Source of the DNA: Halobellus captivus
GTDB taxonomy: Archaea; Halobacteriota; Halobacteria; Halobacteriales; Haloferacaceae
Direction: 5' to 3'
Assembly: GCF_003697845.1 (NCBI RefSeq)
Contig: NZ_RDQE01000012.1
Span: forward strand, 1 to 64,000
DNA: 64,000 bases
Shown piece by piece: positions 24,324-33,403 of this stretch. Numbering within the stretch: the stretch's first letter is position 1; every line of letters starts with the position of its first letter. Under the pieces are notes generated by a model. The model was not told where the DNA came from, did not search any database, and worked only from the letters and a program-made list of their open reading frames with translations. A program made the translations under genes and the position numbers.

Positions 24324-25010
24324 TCACGACCGATCCGTAGCATCGGAAGCGTCTTCGAGGGTCGGCAGCGAACCGTGCCGTTCGCGTCGAGCGAGATCGC
24401 GAACGAACAGTCGGATCTGTGTGACGAGGTCCTCACGATCCGTGTACGAGTACACCCGTGCGTCCCAACGATCCTGGACGGCCGCGATCATGGCGCTTCG
24501 CACACCTGATTCGTGGATGAACAGAACTCGCTCGTGCCGATCGGACACGGATCGGGAGTCGATGGATTCGGCGCGTTCGCGGTAGAACGCCTCGAGGACG
24601 GATCCAGTTTCGATTCCAACGCCGAGGTTATCGCCGATTTTCGGGACGAGATATATCACCGCGTTGCTCGCGAAAGCGAACTCGATGCTCTGGGTTCCTG
24701 CATCCATCTCATCGAGTGGGACGTCGACATCGACCGCGAGAAATGCGTTCACGCCCGGGTCGGTTCGGAGCCGATCGCGAACGAACAACAGCAAGTCGAA
24801 GACGGCCTCCTGCTTTTCGAGGTCGGTTTCGGAGTCGACGAGCGTTCCGAAATCGATCGACTCAGGGATCCGATCGAGATCGAGGGCGTCATCCGCATCG
24901 GTCGTCTCGAGGACCGAATCGAGGTCGAACGCCTTGTACGGTCCCATCAAATAGACCAGAAATCGGGAGTGGGCGAGCTCTCCGAGGGAATCAACGATCC
25001 GGTTGCGCAT
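24324..25010 (-). CDS. Uncharacterised haloarchaeal protein (DUF7509-like)
   Basis: A 228-residue soluble protein. It contains FLVYLMGPYKAFDLDSVL (about 18-35), then FDLLLFVRDRLR, FLAVDVDVPLDEMDAGTQS (about 88-106), AVIYLVPKIGDNLGVGIETG (about 117-136) and RVLFIHESGVRSAMIAA. The alternation of strands with MGPY, D-rich turns and G...G.E suggests a nucleotide- or nucleoside-binding alpha/beta fold, somewhat like nucleoside deoxyribosyltransferases, but I cannot assign an activity. It is divergent from an ArsR-like regulator across 95 bp of AT-rich DNA, an arrangement that suggests joint control. Confidence 0.6.
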   Translation of the reverse strand: MRNRIVDSLGELAHSRFLVYLMGPYKAFDLDSVLETTDADDALDLDRIPESIDFGTLVDSETDLEKQEAVFDLLLFVRDRLRTDPGVNAFLAVDVDVPLDEMDAGTQSIEFAFASNAVIYLVPKIGDNLGVGIETGSVLEAFYRERAESIDSRSVSDRHERVLFIHESGVRSAMIAAVQDRWDARVYSYTDREDLVTQIRLFVRDLARRERHGSLPTLEDASDATDRS

Positions 25011-25105
25011 AGCGGGTATTGATACGTATTCGATATAAAAACCACCAATATCAGTATCTATTGAGTCAGCGAAGGCTTATGCCGTGAGGCGTGTCACTTC
25101 GAGAT

Positions 25106-25498
25106 ATGGCCGAGACAGGGAGAACGGAACGTGGTTCGGGTGGGCGGTCCGCACTCCTCCCGGAGCACAGTTTGCTCTCGCTCGAGGAATACCTCGCGAT
25201 GCAGCGGGCGATCGGCAACGAGACCCGGTTCCGGATCCTCGACCTGCTCGTTGAAGAGGGCGCACAGGGAGCGGCGGAACTCCGAGCCACACTCGACATC
25301 GAGTCGAACACCCTTCACTATCACCTCGACGAACTCGTCGACGTCGGACTCGTGGAAAACCGCAAACGAACGGAACCGTCGAGCAATGGGCTCTACTCCT
25401 ACTACCGGGCGACCTCACTTGGTGAGGGGATCCTCGAACACGGCGTTCGCGAACTGATGCGCGAGGAGTGGGAGCTCCTCGAGGACTACGGCGGGTGA
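25106..25498 (+). CDS. ArsR-like winged-helix transcriptional regulator
   Basis: A 130-residue protein. I prefer the ATG at 25106 (MAETGRTERG). The winged helix spans about residues 28-105: LSLEEYLAMQRAIGNETRFR, ILDLLVEEGAQGAAELRATL, LHYHLDELVDVGLVENRK, then the wing YSYYRATSLG. AIGNETRFRIL and LHYHL are typical of haloarchaeal ArsR/HTH-20 regulators. The shared 95-bp region with the divergent gene contains ATTCGATATAAAAACC, a likely promoter. Confidence 0.85.
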   Translation: MAETGRTERGSGGRSALLPEHSLLSLEEYLAMQRAIGNETRFRILDLLVEEGAQGAAELRATLDIESNTLHYHLDELVDVGLVENRKRTEPSSNGLYSYYRATSLGEGILEHGVRELMREEWELLEDYGG

Positions 25499-25523
25499 GA
25501 CCGGTCTTCCTCTTACTGTCGTC

Positions 25524-27146
25524 TCACTCCTCGACTTTCCCGTCGCGCCGATCACGCTCTCGTGCTTCCGGGTCCCGCTCGGCGGGATCGCCGTGGCCGC
25601 CGCCGCCGGGCGTCCGGATCGAGACGGTCGACCCGCTAGCGACGTCGACGGACGTCTTCGCGGGCACCGGCTCGCCGTCGACGAGGTTCTGGCCGGTCGC
25701 GCCATCCCCGCCACCGTCGAGTCCGGCGGGAGCCGTCCGCCGCCGATCGGTCAGCAGCGACACGGTGGCGTCGGTCTCGACGGTGACGGTCCGTTCGATC
25801 CCCAGCCCGCCGCGGAACCGACCGTCGCCGCCGGTCGAGGGACGCAGCGCGTAGCGTTCGACGCGGAGCGGATACTCGAGTTCCATCGCCTCGGCGGGCG
25901 TGTTGAGCGTGTTCGTCATCCCGACCTGGACGCCGTCCATGCCGTCCTTCCCGGGGCGAGCGCCGAACCCGCCGCCGATCGTCTCGTAGTAGGTGAACTC
26001 GCCCGAACGGTCGCCGATGATGAGGTTGTTCATCGTTCCCTGCCCGCCGGCGGGGACGACGTCGGGGATCGCGGGCGCGAGCGCCGCGAGCGTGACGTCG
26101 GTGACGCGCTGGCTCGTCTCGACGTTGCCGCCGACGACCGCCGCGGGCGGGTTCGGATCGAGAAGCGACCCGTTCGGGGCAGACACCGACACCGGCTCGT
26201 AACAGCCGTGGTTCGGCGGGATCTCCGGGTCGGTGATCGCGCGGACGACGAAGTAGACCGCGCTCTTCGCGACCGACAGCGGCGCGTTCAGGTTGCCCGC
26301 CACCTGCTCGGCGGTGCCGGCGAAGTCGACGGCGAGGGAGGGCCCGTCGATCGTGACGGCGGCCTCGATCGGCACGTCCTCGTCGGTCACGCCGTCGCCC
26401 TCGAGGACGTCCCGCGCCCGGTAGGTGCCGTCCGGGAGCGCGGCGAGCTCGGTCTCCACGCGCTCGCGGGAGTACTCGATGACGGCGTCGAACGCCGAGA
26501 TCAGGGTCGGTCCGTGCTCGTCGAGCAGCTCGCCGATCCGCTCCTCGGCTCGCGCGTTCGCGGCGCGTTGCGCTCTGAGGTCGGCCTCGCGCTCGTCCGG
26601 CGTCCGGACGTTGGCCCGGATCAGCTCGTGGACCGCCTCGTTCGGCTCGCCGCCGTCGACGAGCCGGACCGCGGGCAGCCGGAGCCCCTCCTCGTAGATC
26701 TCGCGGGCCCCGGGCGGCATGCTCCCCGGCGTGCTGCCGCCCACGTCGGCGTGGTGCGCGCGCGAGACCGCGAAGCCGAGCACCTCGCCCGCGGGCGCGA
26801 TCGTCGACACCAGGGTGACGTCCGGCAGGTGCGTCCCGCCCGCGAACGGGTCGTTGACGACGAACACGTCGCCGGGCTTCGGGTCCTTCTCGAGGACCGT
26901 CTCGACCGCGTCGGGCATCGCGCCGAGGTGGACCGGGATGTGTTCGGCCTGTGCGACCATCCGTCCCGACGCGTCGAAGAGCGCGGTCGAGCAGTCCTGT
27001 CGCTCCTTGATGTTCGGCGAGTACGCCCCGCGGATCAGTACGTGACCCATCTCGGCGGCGACGCTCTCGAGCTGGTTCCGGAGGATCTCCAGCGTTACGG
27101 GGTCCATCCCGTCGCGGTCGTCGTTCGTCGTCGACTCGTCGCTCAT
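25524..27146 (-). CDS. hyuB: Hydantoinase B/oxoprolinase family subunit
   Basis: A 540-residue HyuB-type protein with start MSDESTTNDD at 27146 (the ATG overlaps the hyuA stop by 4 bases). Typical motifs are DPVTLEILRNQLESVAAEMG (N-terminus), RGAYSPNIKERQDCSTALFD, FVVNDPFAGGTHLPDV (about 95-110) and, near the end, GGDGRFRGGLGIERTVTVE and RTPGGGGHGDP. Together with HyuA it forms an ATP-dependent 5-oxoprolinase or N-methylhydantoinase; substrate not predictable. Confidence 0.9.
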   Translation of the reverse strand: MSDESTTNDDRDGMDPVTLEILRNQLESVAAEMGHVLIRGAYSPNIKERQDCSTALFDASGRMVAQAEHIPVHLGAMPDAVETVLEKDPKPGDVFVVNDPFAGGTHLPDVTLVSTIAPAGEVLGFAVSRAHHADVGGSTPGSMPPGAREIYEEGLRLPAVRLVDGGEPNEAVHELIRANVRTPDEREADLRAQRAANARAEERIGELLDEHGPTLISAFDAVIEYSRERVETELAALPDGTYRARDVLEGDGVTDEDVPIEAAVTIDGPSLAVDFAGTAEQVAGNLNAPLSVAKSAVYFVVRAITDPEIPPNHGCYEPVSVSAPNGSLLDPNPPAAVVGGNVETSQRVTDVTLAALAPAIPDVVPAGGQGTMNNLIIGDRSGEFTYYETIGGGFGARPGKDGMDGVQVGMTNTLNTPAEAMELEYPLRVERYALRPSTGGDGRFRGGLGIERTVTVETDATVSLLTDRRRTAPAGLDGGGDGATGQNLVDGEPVPAKTSVDVASGSTVSIRTPGGGGHGDPAERDPEARERDRRDGKVEE

Positions 27147-29248
27147 TCGTCGCTCACCTCCGCCACCAGCGCGCCGTCCGCACGCACCCGCACGTCCCAC
27201 CCCGGCGGGACCACGGCCGTGCTCTCGTCGCCCTCGACGACCGCCGGCCCCGCGATCGCCTCGCCCGCCGACAGCCGAGTGCGGTCGTAGACGGCCGTTT
27301 CGCGGACGGCGTCGGCGGTCGCTCCGTCGGTCGCCGCATCGCCTCCCGCCACACTACCGCCCGCCCCACCGTCCCCCGAGGGCGTCCCGAAGGCCGCCTC
27401 GCGGGTTCCCTTCCGAGCGTCGCCGCCGGCGTCGTACTCGAACGCCGGCGCGCTCCGGGAGACGGTGGCCGTCGCACGACAGTTCACGAGCGCGACCGGC
27501 TCGTCCGCGCGGTAGCCGTAGGTGGCGTCGTGGGCGGCGGCGAACGCCTCGGCGGCCGCCGCGGGATCGAAGGGACGTTCGACGTCGACGGTGAGCTCGA
27601 AGCTCTGCCCGGCGTACCGGAGGTCCGCGGCGAAACGGACGGTCGCCGCGTCGCGGTCGCTCACCTCCGAGAGCAGCTCCTCCGCCAGCGCCGCGTACAC
27701 CGAATCGACGTCGTCGGAGTCGACCGCCGAGAGCGGGCGCTGGTACGTCCGGACCGCGTCGCGCTTCTCGTCGGCCGCGAGCAGGCCGTACGCCGAGAGG
27801 ACGCCGGACGCCCGCGGGATGGTCACGCGGGAGACGTCGAGCCCGTCCGCGATCGCGATCGCGTGCATCGGGCCCGCGCCGCCGAACGCGACGAGGCCGA
27901 ACCGCCGCGGGTCGTACCCCCGCTCGACGGTCACCGACCGGATCGCGCGGGTCATGTTCGCGTTCGCGACGCGGTGGACGCCCCGGGCGGCCGCGAGCGG
28001 GCCGTCCATGCCCGCCTCCGCGGCCAGCTCCGCGAGCGCGTCGTGAGCGGCGTCCGGGTCGAGCGACAGCTCGCCGCCGAGGCTGGTGCTCGCGCCGACG
28101 TAGCCCAACACGAGGTTCGCGTCCGTCACGGTCGGCTCCGTGCCGCCCTTCCCGTAACAGGCGGGTCCCGGGTCGGCTCCGGCCGAGCGCGGCCCGATCC
28201 GGAGCGCGCCGCCGGCGTCGATCCAGGCGATCGACCCGCCGCCCGCGCCGACCGTCTCGACGTCGACCATCGGCGTCCGGATCGGCCGGCCGTCGATCGC
28301 CCCCTCCGTCGTCCGCGCGGCCGCGCCGTCGCGGACGAGGCTCACGTCGCTCGAGGTCCCGCCCATGTCGAAGGTGACGAGTCCGGCCTCCTCGTCCGCG
28401 TCGTCGTCCGCTAGGTCCGTCGTGTTATCACTCGCGGCCGCCATCGCGCTCGCGCCCACGACGCCCGCGGCGGGCCCCGACAGGACCGTCGTCACGGCGT
28501 TTCGCCTGACGGTGTCGGCGTCGGTGATCCCGCCGTTCGCCTGCATGATCCGCGGCTGGGGGACCCCGCGGTCGCGCGCGCGTTCCGTGAGCCGGCCCAC
28601 GTAGCGGTCGATCGCCGGGCGCACGTAGGCGTCGACGACCGTCGTCGACGTCCGCTCGTACTCGCGGAACTCGGCGAGGACCTCGTGGGAGGCCGACACC
28701 GGCACGTCGAGCTCCTCGCGGAGCACCTCCGCGACGCGCGCCTCGTTCTCGGGATGTGCGTACGCGTGGAGCAGCGAGACGGCGACGGACTCGACGTCGG
28801 CCTCCCGGAGCGCCGCGGCGACCCTTCGCGCGTCCGCGTCGTCGACGGGGCGTTCGATCCCCTCGACGGTCGCCCGCTCGTCCACCTCGAAGCGGCGGCG
28901 TCCCGGGACCAGCGGCGCGGGCTTCTCGGCGTCGAGGTCGTACAGCGACGGCCGGTCCTGCCGGCCGATCTCCAGGACGTCCCGGAACCCCTCGGTCGCC
29001 ACGAGGCCGGTCCGCGCGCCGTCCTCCTCGAGGAGGGCGTTGACCGAGACGGTCATCGCGTGGGAGAACTCCTCGAGGCTCTCGGGGTCGATCCCGGCCT
29101 CAGCACAGGCCTTCTCGATCCCGGCCATCACCCCCTCGCTCTGGTCGTCGGTGCTCGGGACCTTCGCGGTCACCAGCTCGCCGTCGAGCGCCAACGCCAC
29201 GTCGGTGAACGTGCCGCCGACGTCGACGCCGATCCGTCGCGTCCCCAT
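27143..29248 (-). CDS. hyuA: Hydantoinase A/oxoprolinase family subunit
   Basis: A 701-residue HyuA-type ATPase subunit of the ASKHA fold. RRIGVDVGGTFTDVALAL (residues 4-21) is the first phosphate loop, HAMTVSVNALLEEDGARTGL follows, LVTFDMGGTSSDVSLV (about 290-305) is the second phosphate loop, and GGGSIAWID and RFGLVAFGGAGPMHA are further signatures. It is the first gene of a two-gene operon with hyuB. Confidence 0.92.
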   Translation of the reverse strand: MGTRRIGVDVGGTFTDVALALDGELVTAKVPSTDDQSEGVMAGIEKACAEAGIDPESLEEFSHAMTVSVNALLEEDGARTGLVATEGFRDVLEIGRQDRPSLYDLDAEKPAPLVPGRRRFEVDERATVEGIERPVDDADARRVAAALREADVESVAVSLLHAYAHPENEARVAEVLREELDVPVSASHEVLAEFREYERTSTTVVDAYVRPAIDRYVGRLTERARDRGVPQPRIMQANGGITDADTVRRNAVTTVLSGPAAGVVGASAMAAASDNTTDLADDDADEEAGLVTFDMGGTSSDVSLVRDGAAARTTEGAIDGRPIRTPMVDVETVGAGGGSIAWIDAGGALRIGPRSAGADPGPACYGKGGTEPTVTDANLVLGYVGASTSLGGELSLDPDAAHDALAELAAEAGMDGPLAAARGVHRVANANMTRAIRSVTVERGYDPRRFGLVAFGGAGPMHAIAIADGLDVSRVTIPRASGVLSAYGLLAADEKRDAVRTYQRPLSAVDSDDVDSVYAALAEELLSEVSDRDAATVRFAADLRYAGQSFELTVDVERPFDPAAAAEAFAAAHDATYGYRADEPVALVNCRATATVSRSAPAFEYDAGGDARKGTREAAFGTPSGDGGAGGSVAGGDAATDGATADAVRETAVYDRTRLSAGEAIAGPAVVEGDESTAVVPPGWDVRVRADGALVAEVSDE

Positions 29249-29403
29249 CTATACCACCCCGGCACCGCGGGCGACCGTCGCCCCCGGGCTCTCAACCGTG
29301 CATCGTGTGCGTTCCATGGTCGATCGCTTCGAGATCTACGGGTAGGTTTCACCAGCGGGTGGAAAACCCTGTCGAGCGTCGCGCCTGCCGGCCTCAGTGC
29401 GTT

Positions 29404-29420
29404 CATGTTTTCGAAACATG
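29404..29420. promoter_or_regulatory. 17-bp palindrome between hyuA and the divergent epimerase
   Basis: CATGTTTTCGAAACATG has two perfect 7-bp arms around TCG. It lies 156 bp upstream of hyuA and 82 bp upstream of the epimerase gene, so it could be an operator for either. No regulator gene is adjacent. Confidence 0.4.
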
Positions 29421-29501
29421 GACTGGTTCCGGTCGAATCACGACAGCCACGAACCAATACACAAAGTTAACGTGCCGCTACCCCGGATACTACTCCAATA
29501 G

Positions 29502-30476
29502 ATGTCAGTTCTGATCACCGGCGGGGCGGGATTCATCGGCTCGCATCTCATTGATCACCTCCTCGCCGAGACCGACGACCGGGTCGTCGTTCTCGATGAC
29601 TTCTCGACCGGCAACGCGGCGAACCTCGCCCACCTCGATACCGATCGAGTCGAGACGGTCGACGGTGACGTCCGGGACGGCTCCCTCGTCACGGACCTCG
29701 TCGCGGACTCCGACGCCGTCTACCACCTCGCGGCCGCGGTCGGCGTGAAGACGATCGTCGAGAACCCGTTGGACTCGATCCGGACGAACCTCAAGGGAAC
29801 GGAAAACGTCCTCGAGGCGGCGGCGGCGGACGCCACCCCGACGTTCATCGCCTCCTCATCGGAGGTGTACGGCAAGTCCGAGTCCGTTCCCTTCGCGGAG
29901 GACGACGATCGAGTGTACGGTCCGACGACCTCCCCACGGTGGGGGTACGCGACCGCCAAGGCCGCCGACGAGTTCCTCGCGTTGGGCCATCACTCGGAAC
30001 ACGATCTCCCCGTCGTCGTCGGGCGCTACTTCAACATCGTCGGTCCGCGACAGACGGGGCAGTACGGGATGGTGATCCCCACGTTCGTCGAGCAGGCGCT
30101 CGCCGGGGACGACCTCACGGTATACGGTGATGGAACCCAGACCCGAAGCTTCACGCACGTCGCCGAGGCCGTCTCGATCACGCACGAACTACTGACGACG
30201 CCCGAGGCCCACGGCCGGGTGTTCAACGTCGGGACGCCGGATCCGACCTCGATCAACGACCTCGCGACCAGAGTGATCGAACTCACGGATTCGGATTCCG
30301 GGATCACTCACGTCCCCTTCGCGGAGGCGTACAGCGAGGACTTCGAGGAACCCGACGAACGGGAACCCGACGTCTCGAAACTTCGGGACGTTCTGGGACG
30401 AACACCCACGGTCGAGCTCGACCGGATCCTGCACGACGTGATCGACGAACGAACGGACGAGGTGCCCGCACGATGA
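29502..30476 (+). CDS. NAD-dependent sugar epimerase
   Basis: A 324-residue extended short-chain dehydrogenase. NAD site ITGGAGFIGSHLIDHLL (residues 5-21), acidic ribose-binding residue in VVVLDDFSTGN, and catalytic FIASSSEVYGKSE with YATAKAADEFLAL (about 115-165, YxxxK). RYFNIVGPRQTGQYGMVIP and YGDGTQTRSFTHVAEAV are typical of UDP-sugar epimerases. The next gene, a nucleotide-sugar dehydrogenase, overlaps its stop by 4 bases, so the pair should make an oxidised UDP-sugar for glycan synthesis. Confidence 0.9.
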   Translation: MSVLITGGAGFIGSHLIDHLLAETDDRVVVLDDFSTGNAANLAHLDTDRVETVDGDVRDGSLVTDLVADSDAVYHLAAAVGVKTIVENPLDSIRTNLKGTENVLEAAAADATPTFIASSSEVYGKSESVPFAEDDDRVYGPTTSPRWGYATAKAADEFLALGHHSEHDLPVVVGRYFNIVGPRQTGQYGMVIPTFVEQALAGDDLTVYGDGTQTRSFTHVAEAVSITHELLTTPEAHGRVFNVGTPDPTSINDLATRVIELTDSDSGITHVPFAEAYSEDFEEPDEREPDVSKLRDVLGRTPTVELDRILHDVIDERTDEVPAR

Positions 30477-31798
30477 CTGGCGTCGAAAGAGGTCTCGCGA
30501 CCCGTGACGCGAGGATCGGCGTGATCGGCCTCGGATACGTCGGCCTCCCGTTGAGTCTCGCCTTCGTCGATGCAGGCTTCGAGGTTCGAGGCTTCGACAT
30601 CGACGAGGAGCGTGTCGGACGCCTCCGGAACGGGGATAGCTACGTCGACGACGTGAGCGACGCCGAACTCACGGCGGGACTCGACGAGGGGTTCATCCCG
30701 GAGGCGACTTCGTCCGTCGTCGCCGACTGTGACGCGTACGTCATCGCGGTTCCCACCGGCGTCGCCGACGGGGAACCGGCGATGGGCGCCGTCAGGGCCG
30801 CCGCGAGAACGATCGCCGAGCAGGCGGGCGAGCGCGAGACGCTCGTCATCGTCTCCAGTACGGTCTACCCGGGAGCCACGAGCGAGGTGGTCGCCCCGAT
30901 CGTCTCCGCGGATCGTCCCGCCGGATCGACCCTGTTCGCGATGGTTCCCGAGCGACTCAATCCCGGCGGTGGTCACGAGATCGCGGAGATCCCGCTCGTC
31001 GTCGGCGCGGACGATCCGACCGCACGGGACGCGGCAGCGGCGCTCTTCGAATCGATCACCGAGACGGTCCCGGTGGATGCGACCGAGACGGCCGAACTCT
31101 CGAAGACTCTCGAGAACACCTACCGGATGGTGAACATCGCGCTCGTCAATCAGCTCGTCGCACTCGCCGAACGGCTCGACGCCGACGTGTGGGAGGCGAT
31201 CGACGCCGCCGGGACCAAGCCGTTCGGCTTCCAGGCGTTCGAACCCGGCCCCGGCGTCGGCGGCCACTGTATCCCGATCGACCCACAGTTCCTGACGTGG
31301 CGGGCGAACGAGACCGGCACGGAACTCCCGTTCATCGAACACGCACACGAGGTGAACGAAGGGATGCCCGGTCGGGTCGTCGAGGGGGTGACCACCGCGC
31401 TCGAAGCCCGTGGCGTTCCCCTCGAGGACGCCTCGGTGCTCGCGTTCGGCGCGGCGTACAAGCCGAACGTCGGCGATCCGCGACACTCACCCGCGATCGA
31501 CGTGTTCGAGGAGCTCCGTCGCCACGCCGACGTGACGCTCGTCGATCCGCACGTCGACCCCGAGGAGCTGTGGGTTCCAGTCACGGAATCAGTGAGCGAC
31601 GCAACGATAGAGGCGGCCGACGCGGCCGTCCTCCTCGTGGACCACGACGCGTTCGATCTGGTCCGACTGGGCGAGCACGCCTCGTTCGTGTACGACGCGA
31701 AGAACGCGATGCCGGATGACACGTCCGCGACCGTGGTGACGCTGGGGGAGACGACGGCGCGCGTCGATACGGTGGTTGAAGAGCCACCGACGCGCTGA
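30473..31798 (+). CDS. Nucleotide-sugar dehydrogenase (UDP-glucose/UDP-ManNAc type)
   Basis: A 441-residue two-domain dehydrogenase. The NAD site is IGVIGLGYVGLPLSLAF (residues 16-32). AVPTGV, SSTVYPGATSEVV and PERLNPGGG follow. The catalytic Cys is in GPGVGGHCIPIDPQF (about residues 260-274), and SVLAFGAAYKPNVGDPRHSP (about 322-341) is the C-terminal domain signature. It oxidises the C6 alcohol of a UDP-sugar to the uronate in two NAD-dependent steps. It is coupled to the epimerase upstream. Confidence 0.9.
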   Translation: MTGVERGLATRDARIGVIGLGYVGLPLSLAFVDAGFEVRGFDIDEERVGRLRNGDSYVDDVSDAELTAGLDEGFIPEATSSVVADCDAYVIAVPTGVADGEPAMGAVRAAARTIAEQAGERETLVIVSSTVYPGATSEVVAPIVSADRPAGSTLFAMVPERLNPGGGHEIAEIPLVVGADDPTARDAAAALFESITETVPVDATETAELSKTLENTYRMVNIALVNQLVALAERLDADVWEAIDAAGTKPFGFQAFEPGPGVGGHCIPIDPQFLTWRANETGTELPFIEHAHEVNEGMPGRVVEGVTTALEARGVPLEDASVLAFGAAYKPNVGDPRHSPAIDVFEELRRHADVTLVDPHVDPEELWVPVTESVSDATIEAADAAVLLVDHDAFDLVRLGEHASFVYDAKNAMPDDTSATVVTLGETTARVDTVVEEPPTR

Positions 31799-31882
31799 CC
31801 GAATCGTACGGCGGCGAGGATATCCGTGAGACACGAGAGTTTCGAAGGAACTACCAACGAGTAGGTCAGCCCGCTGGAAATG

Positions 31883-33319
31883 TCACACTTCGTGGTCGTC
31901 TTCTCCGAGTGACGCCACGTCGCGGGCAACCTGCCAGAGTTGGCGTAACACGATCTTCACGTCGAACGTGAACGATTGTCTACGGATGTACTCGACGTCG
32001 TAGTCGATCTTCAGCGACGGTTCCTGACTCGTCGCATCGTGGATCTGAGCGAGCCCTGTGAGACCGGGTTTCACGAACCACCGGCGCTTCCAGGTTGCCG
32101 CTTCGTTCTCGAAATCGTCCTCGAGGTCAGTCTGGGCGGGTCGCGGACCGACGACACTCATGTCCCCGACGAGGATCGACCACAGTTGCGGGATCTCATC
32201 GAGATGGGTCATCCGGAGGAAGTCACCGAGCCGGGTGCGTCGGCCATCGTCGAACACGGTTCCGACTTCTCCTTCAGGTTCCGGCTTCAGCGTCCGGAAC
32301 TTGTAAACCGTGAACGTATCTCCAAATCGGTATGTTCGGTTCTGAGAGAACAGGATCGGTCCGTTTCCTTCGAGTTTGATCGCAAGCGAGATCAGGAGGA
32401 TAACAGGAGCGAGGACGAGCAGCGCAGTCCCGGCGAACGAGACGTCGAACAGTCGTTTGATTACTCGATCTTGCGGATCCCAGGGGTCGAGGTCGATGTC
32501 GACGATCGGTCCATCACCGCTCGTGGGATCGACGAGGAGGCTGTCGACGTGGTCGACGTGTGCTTTCGCATCGATCCCGTGTTCGTGACAGGAATGTAAT
32601 GCACCGAAGAATTCGGCGCGATCCGCCGTTTCGAACGCGAGGATCGCTGAATCGACGTTGTACTCGCGGACGGCATCCTCGAACCGGGAAAGCCCACCGA
32701 CGTACCCGTGTTCGAAGACAGTCCGGCCGCCGTCAGTAACTGTGGCCGGTTCACGGTCAGTAGGATCGTCACCCGACCGGTAGGGAGTCGGAGGAGCGAC
32801 GTAACCGAGCATTGGCCCGTCGTACACGTCGGCGACGTGCTCGATGTTGGCGGGATCGTCGCCGATGACGAGTGATCGCTCCCCGTCCATGGATGGGGCC
32901 CGAGAGATCGCCACGAACAGTGCGGGAAGCGTGATCGACAGGAGGACTGTGGTGAGGATCACCGTTTGGCGCGGGAGGCGATGTGACCACTTGAAGTAGC
33001 CGAGCGTCGCCATCGCACAGACTGCGAAGACGACCCGTTTCTCGACGGAAAACACCACGTCGAGCACGCGTCGTGGCTCCGGTCGGAAAAGCGGGACGAA
33101 CGAGGCCAACACGATCGCCGTGGAGATGAAAACGGCCCACCGGAGTCCATTCCCCGTCAACACGATCGGATCGAGCCTGTTGACGATCGGAACGTGCGTC
33201 GTGAGGATCGCCTGAAGTAGGGGAAGGTTCGCGACGTACACGGAGAGCGTCGCGAGCGCCGCGACCCCGACGACGCCCGTGAGTCGATACCGCCAACCCG
33301 TGAGCATTACGCGAAACAC
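31883..33319 (-). CDS. Polyprenyl glycosylphosphotransferase (bacterial sugar transferase family)
   Basis: A 478-residue membrane enzyme. The N-terminal half has 4-5 hydrophobic segments and a degenerate nucleotide-binding domain ([20 protein letters not shown]). The catalytic C-terminal domain begins at [20 protein letters not shown] and continues with [53 protein letters not shown] and [11 protein letters not shown]. It would start a lipid-linked glycan by moving a sugar-phosphate onto a polyprenyl phosphate. An alternative ATG four codons downstream is equally possible. It is convergent with the UDP-sugar dehydrogenase gene. Confidence 0.9.
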   Translation of the reverse strand: MFRVMLTGWRYRLTGVVGVAALATLSVYVANLPLLQAILTTHVPIVNRLDPIVLTGNGLRWAVFISTAIVLASFVPLFRPEPRRVLDVVFSVEKRVVFAVCAMATLGYFKWSHRLPRQTVILTTVLLSITLPALFVAISRAPSMDGERSLVIGDDPANIEHVADVYDGPMLGYVAPPTPYRSGDDPTDREPATVTDGGRTVFEHGYVGGLSRFEDAVREYNVDSAILAFETADRAEFFGALHSCHEHGIDAKAHVDHVDSLLVDPTSGDGPIVDIDLDPWDPQDRVIKRLFDVSFAGTALLVLAPVILLISLAIKLEGNGPILFSQNRTYRFGDTFTVYKFRTLKPEPEGEVGTVFDDGRRTRLGDFLRMTHLDEIPQLWSILVGDMSVVGPRPAQTDLEDDFENEAATWKRRWFVKPGLTGLAQIHDATSQEPSLKIDYDVEYIRRQSFTFDVKIVLRQLWQVARDVASLGEDDHEV

Positions 33320-33403
33320 GTCGGTCAGCGTATATAAATCACGCGTCTCTATCCGTTCAAAAGGATCTACCGAACGGCGAGCAAGAGGTTTCAGGAACTC
33401 TTT

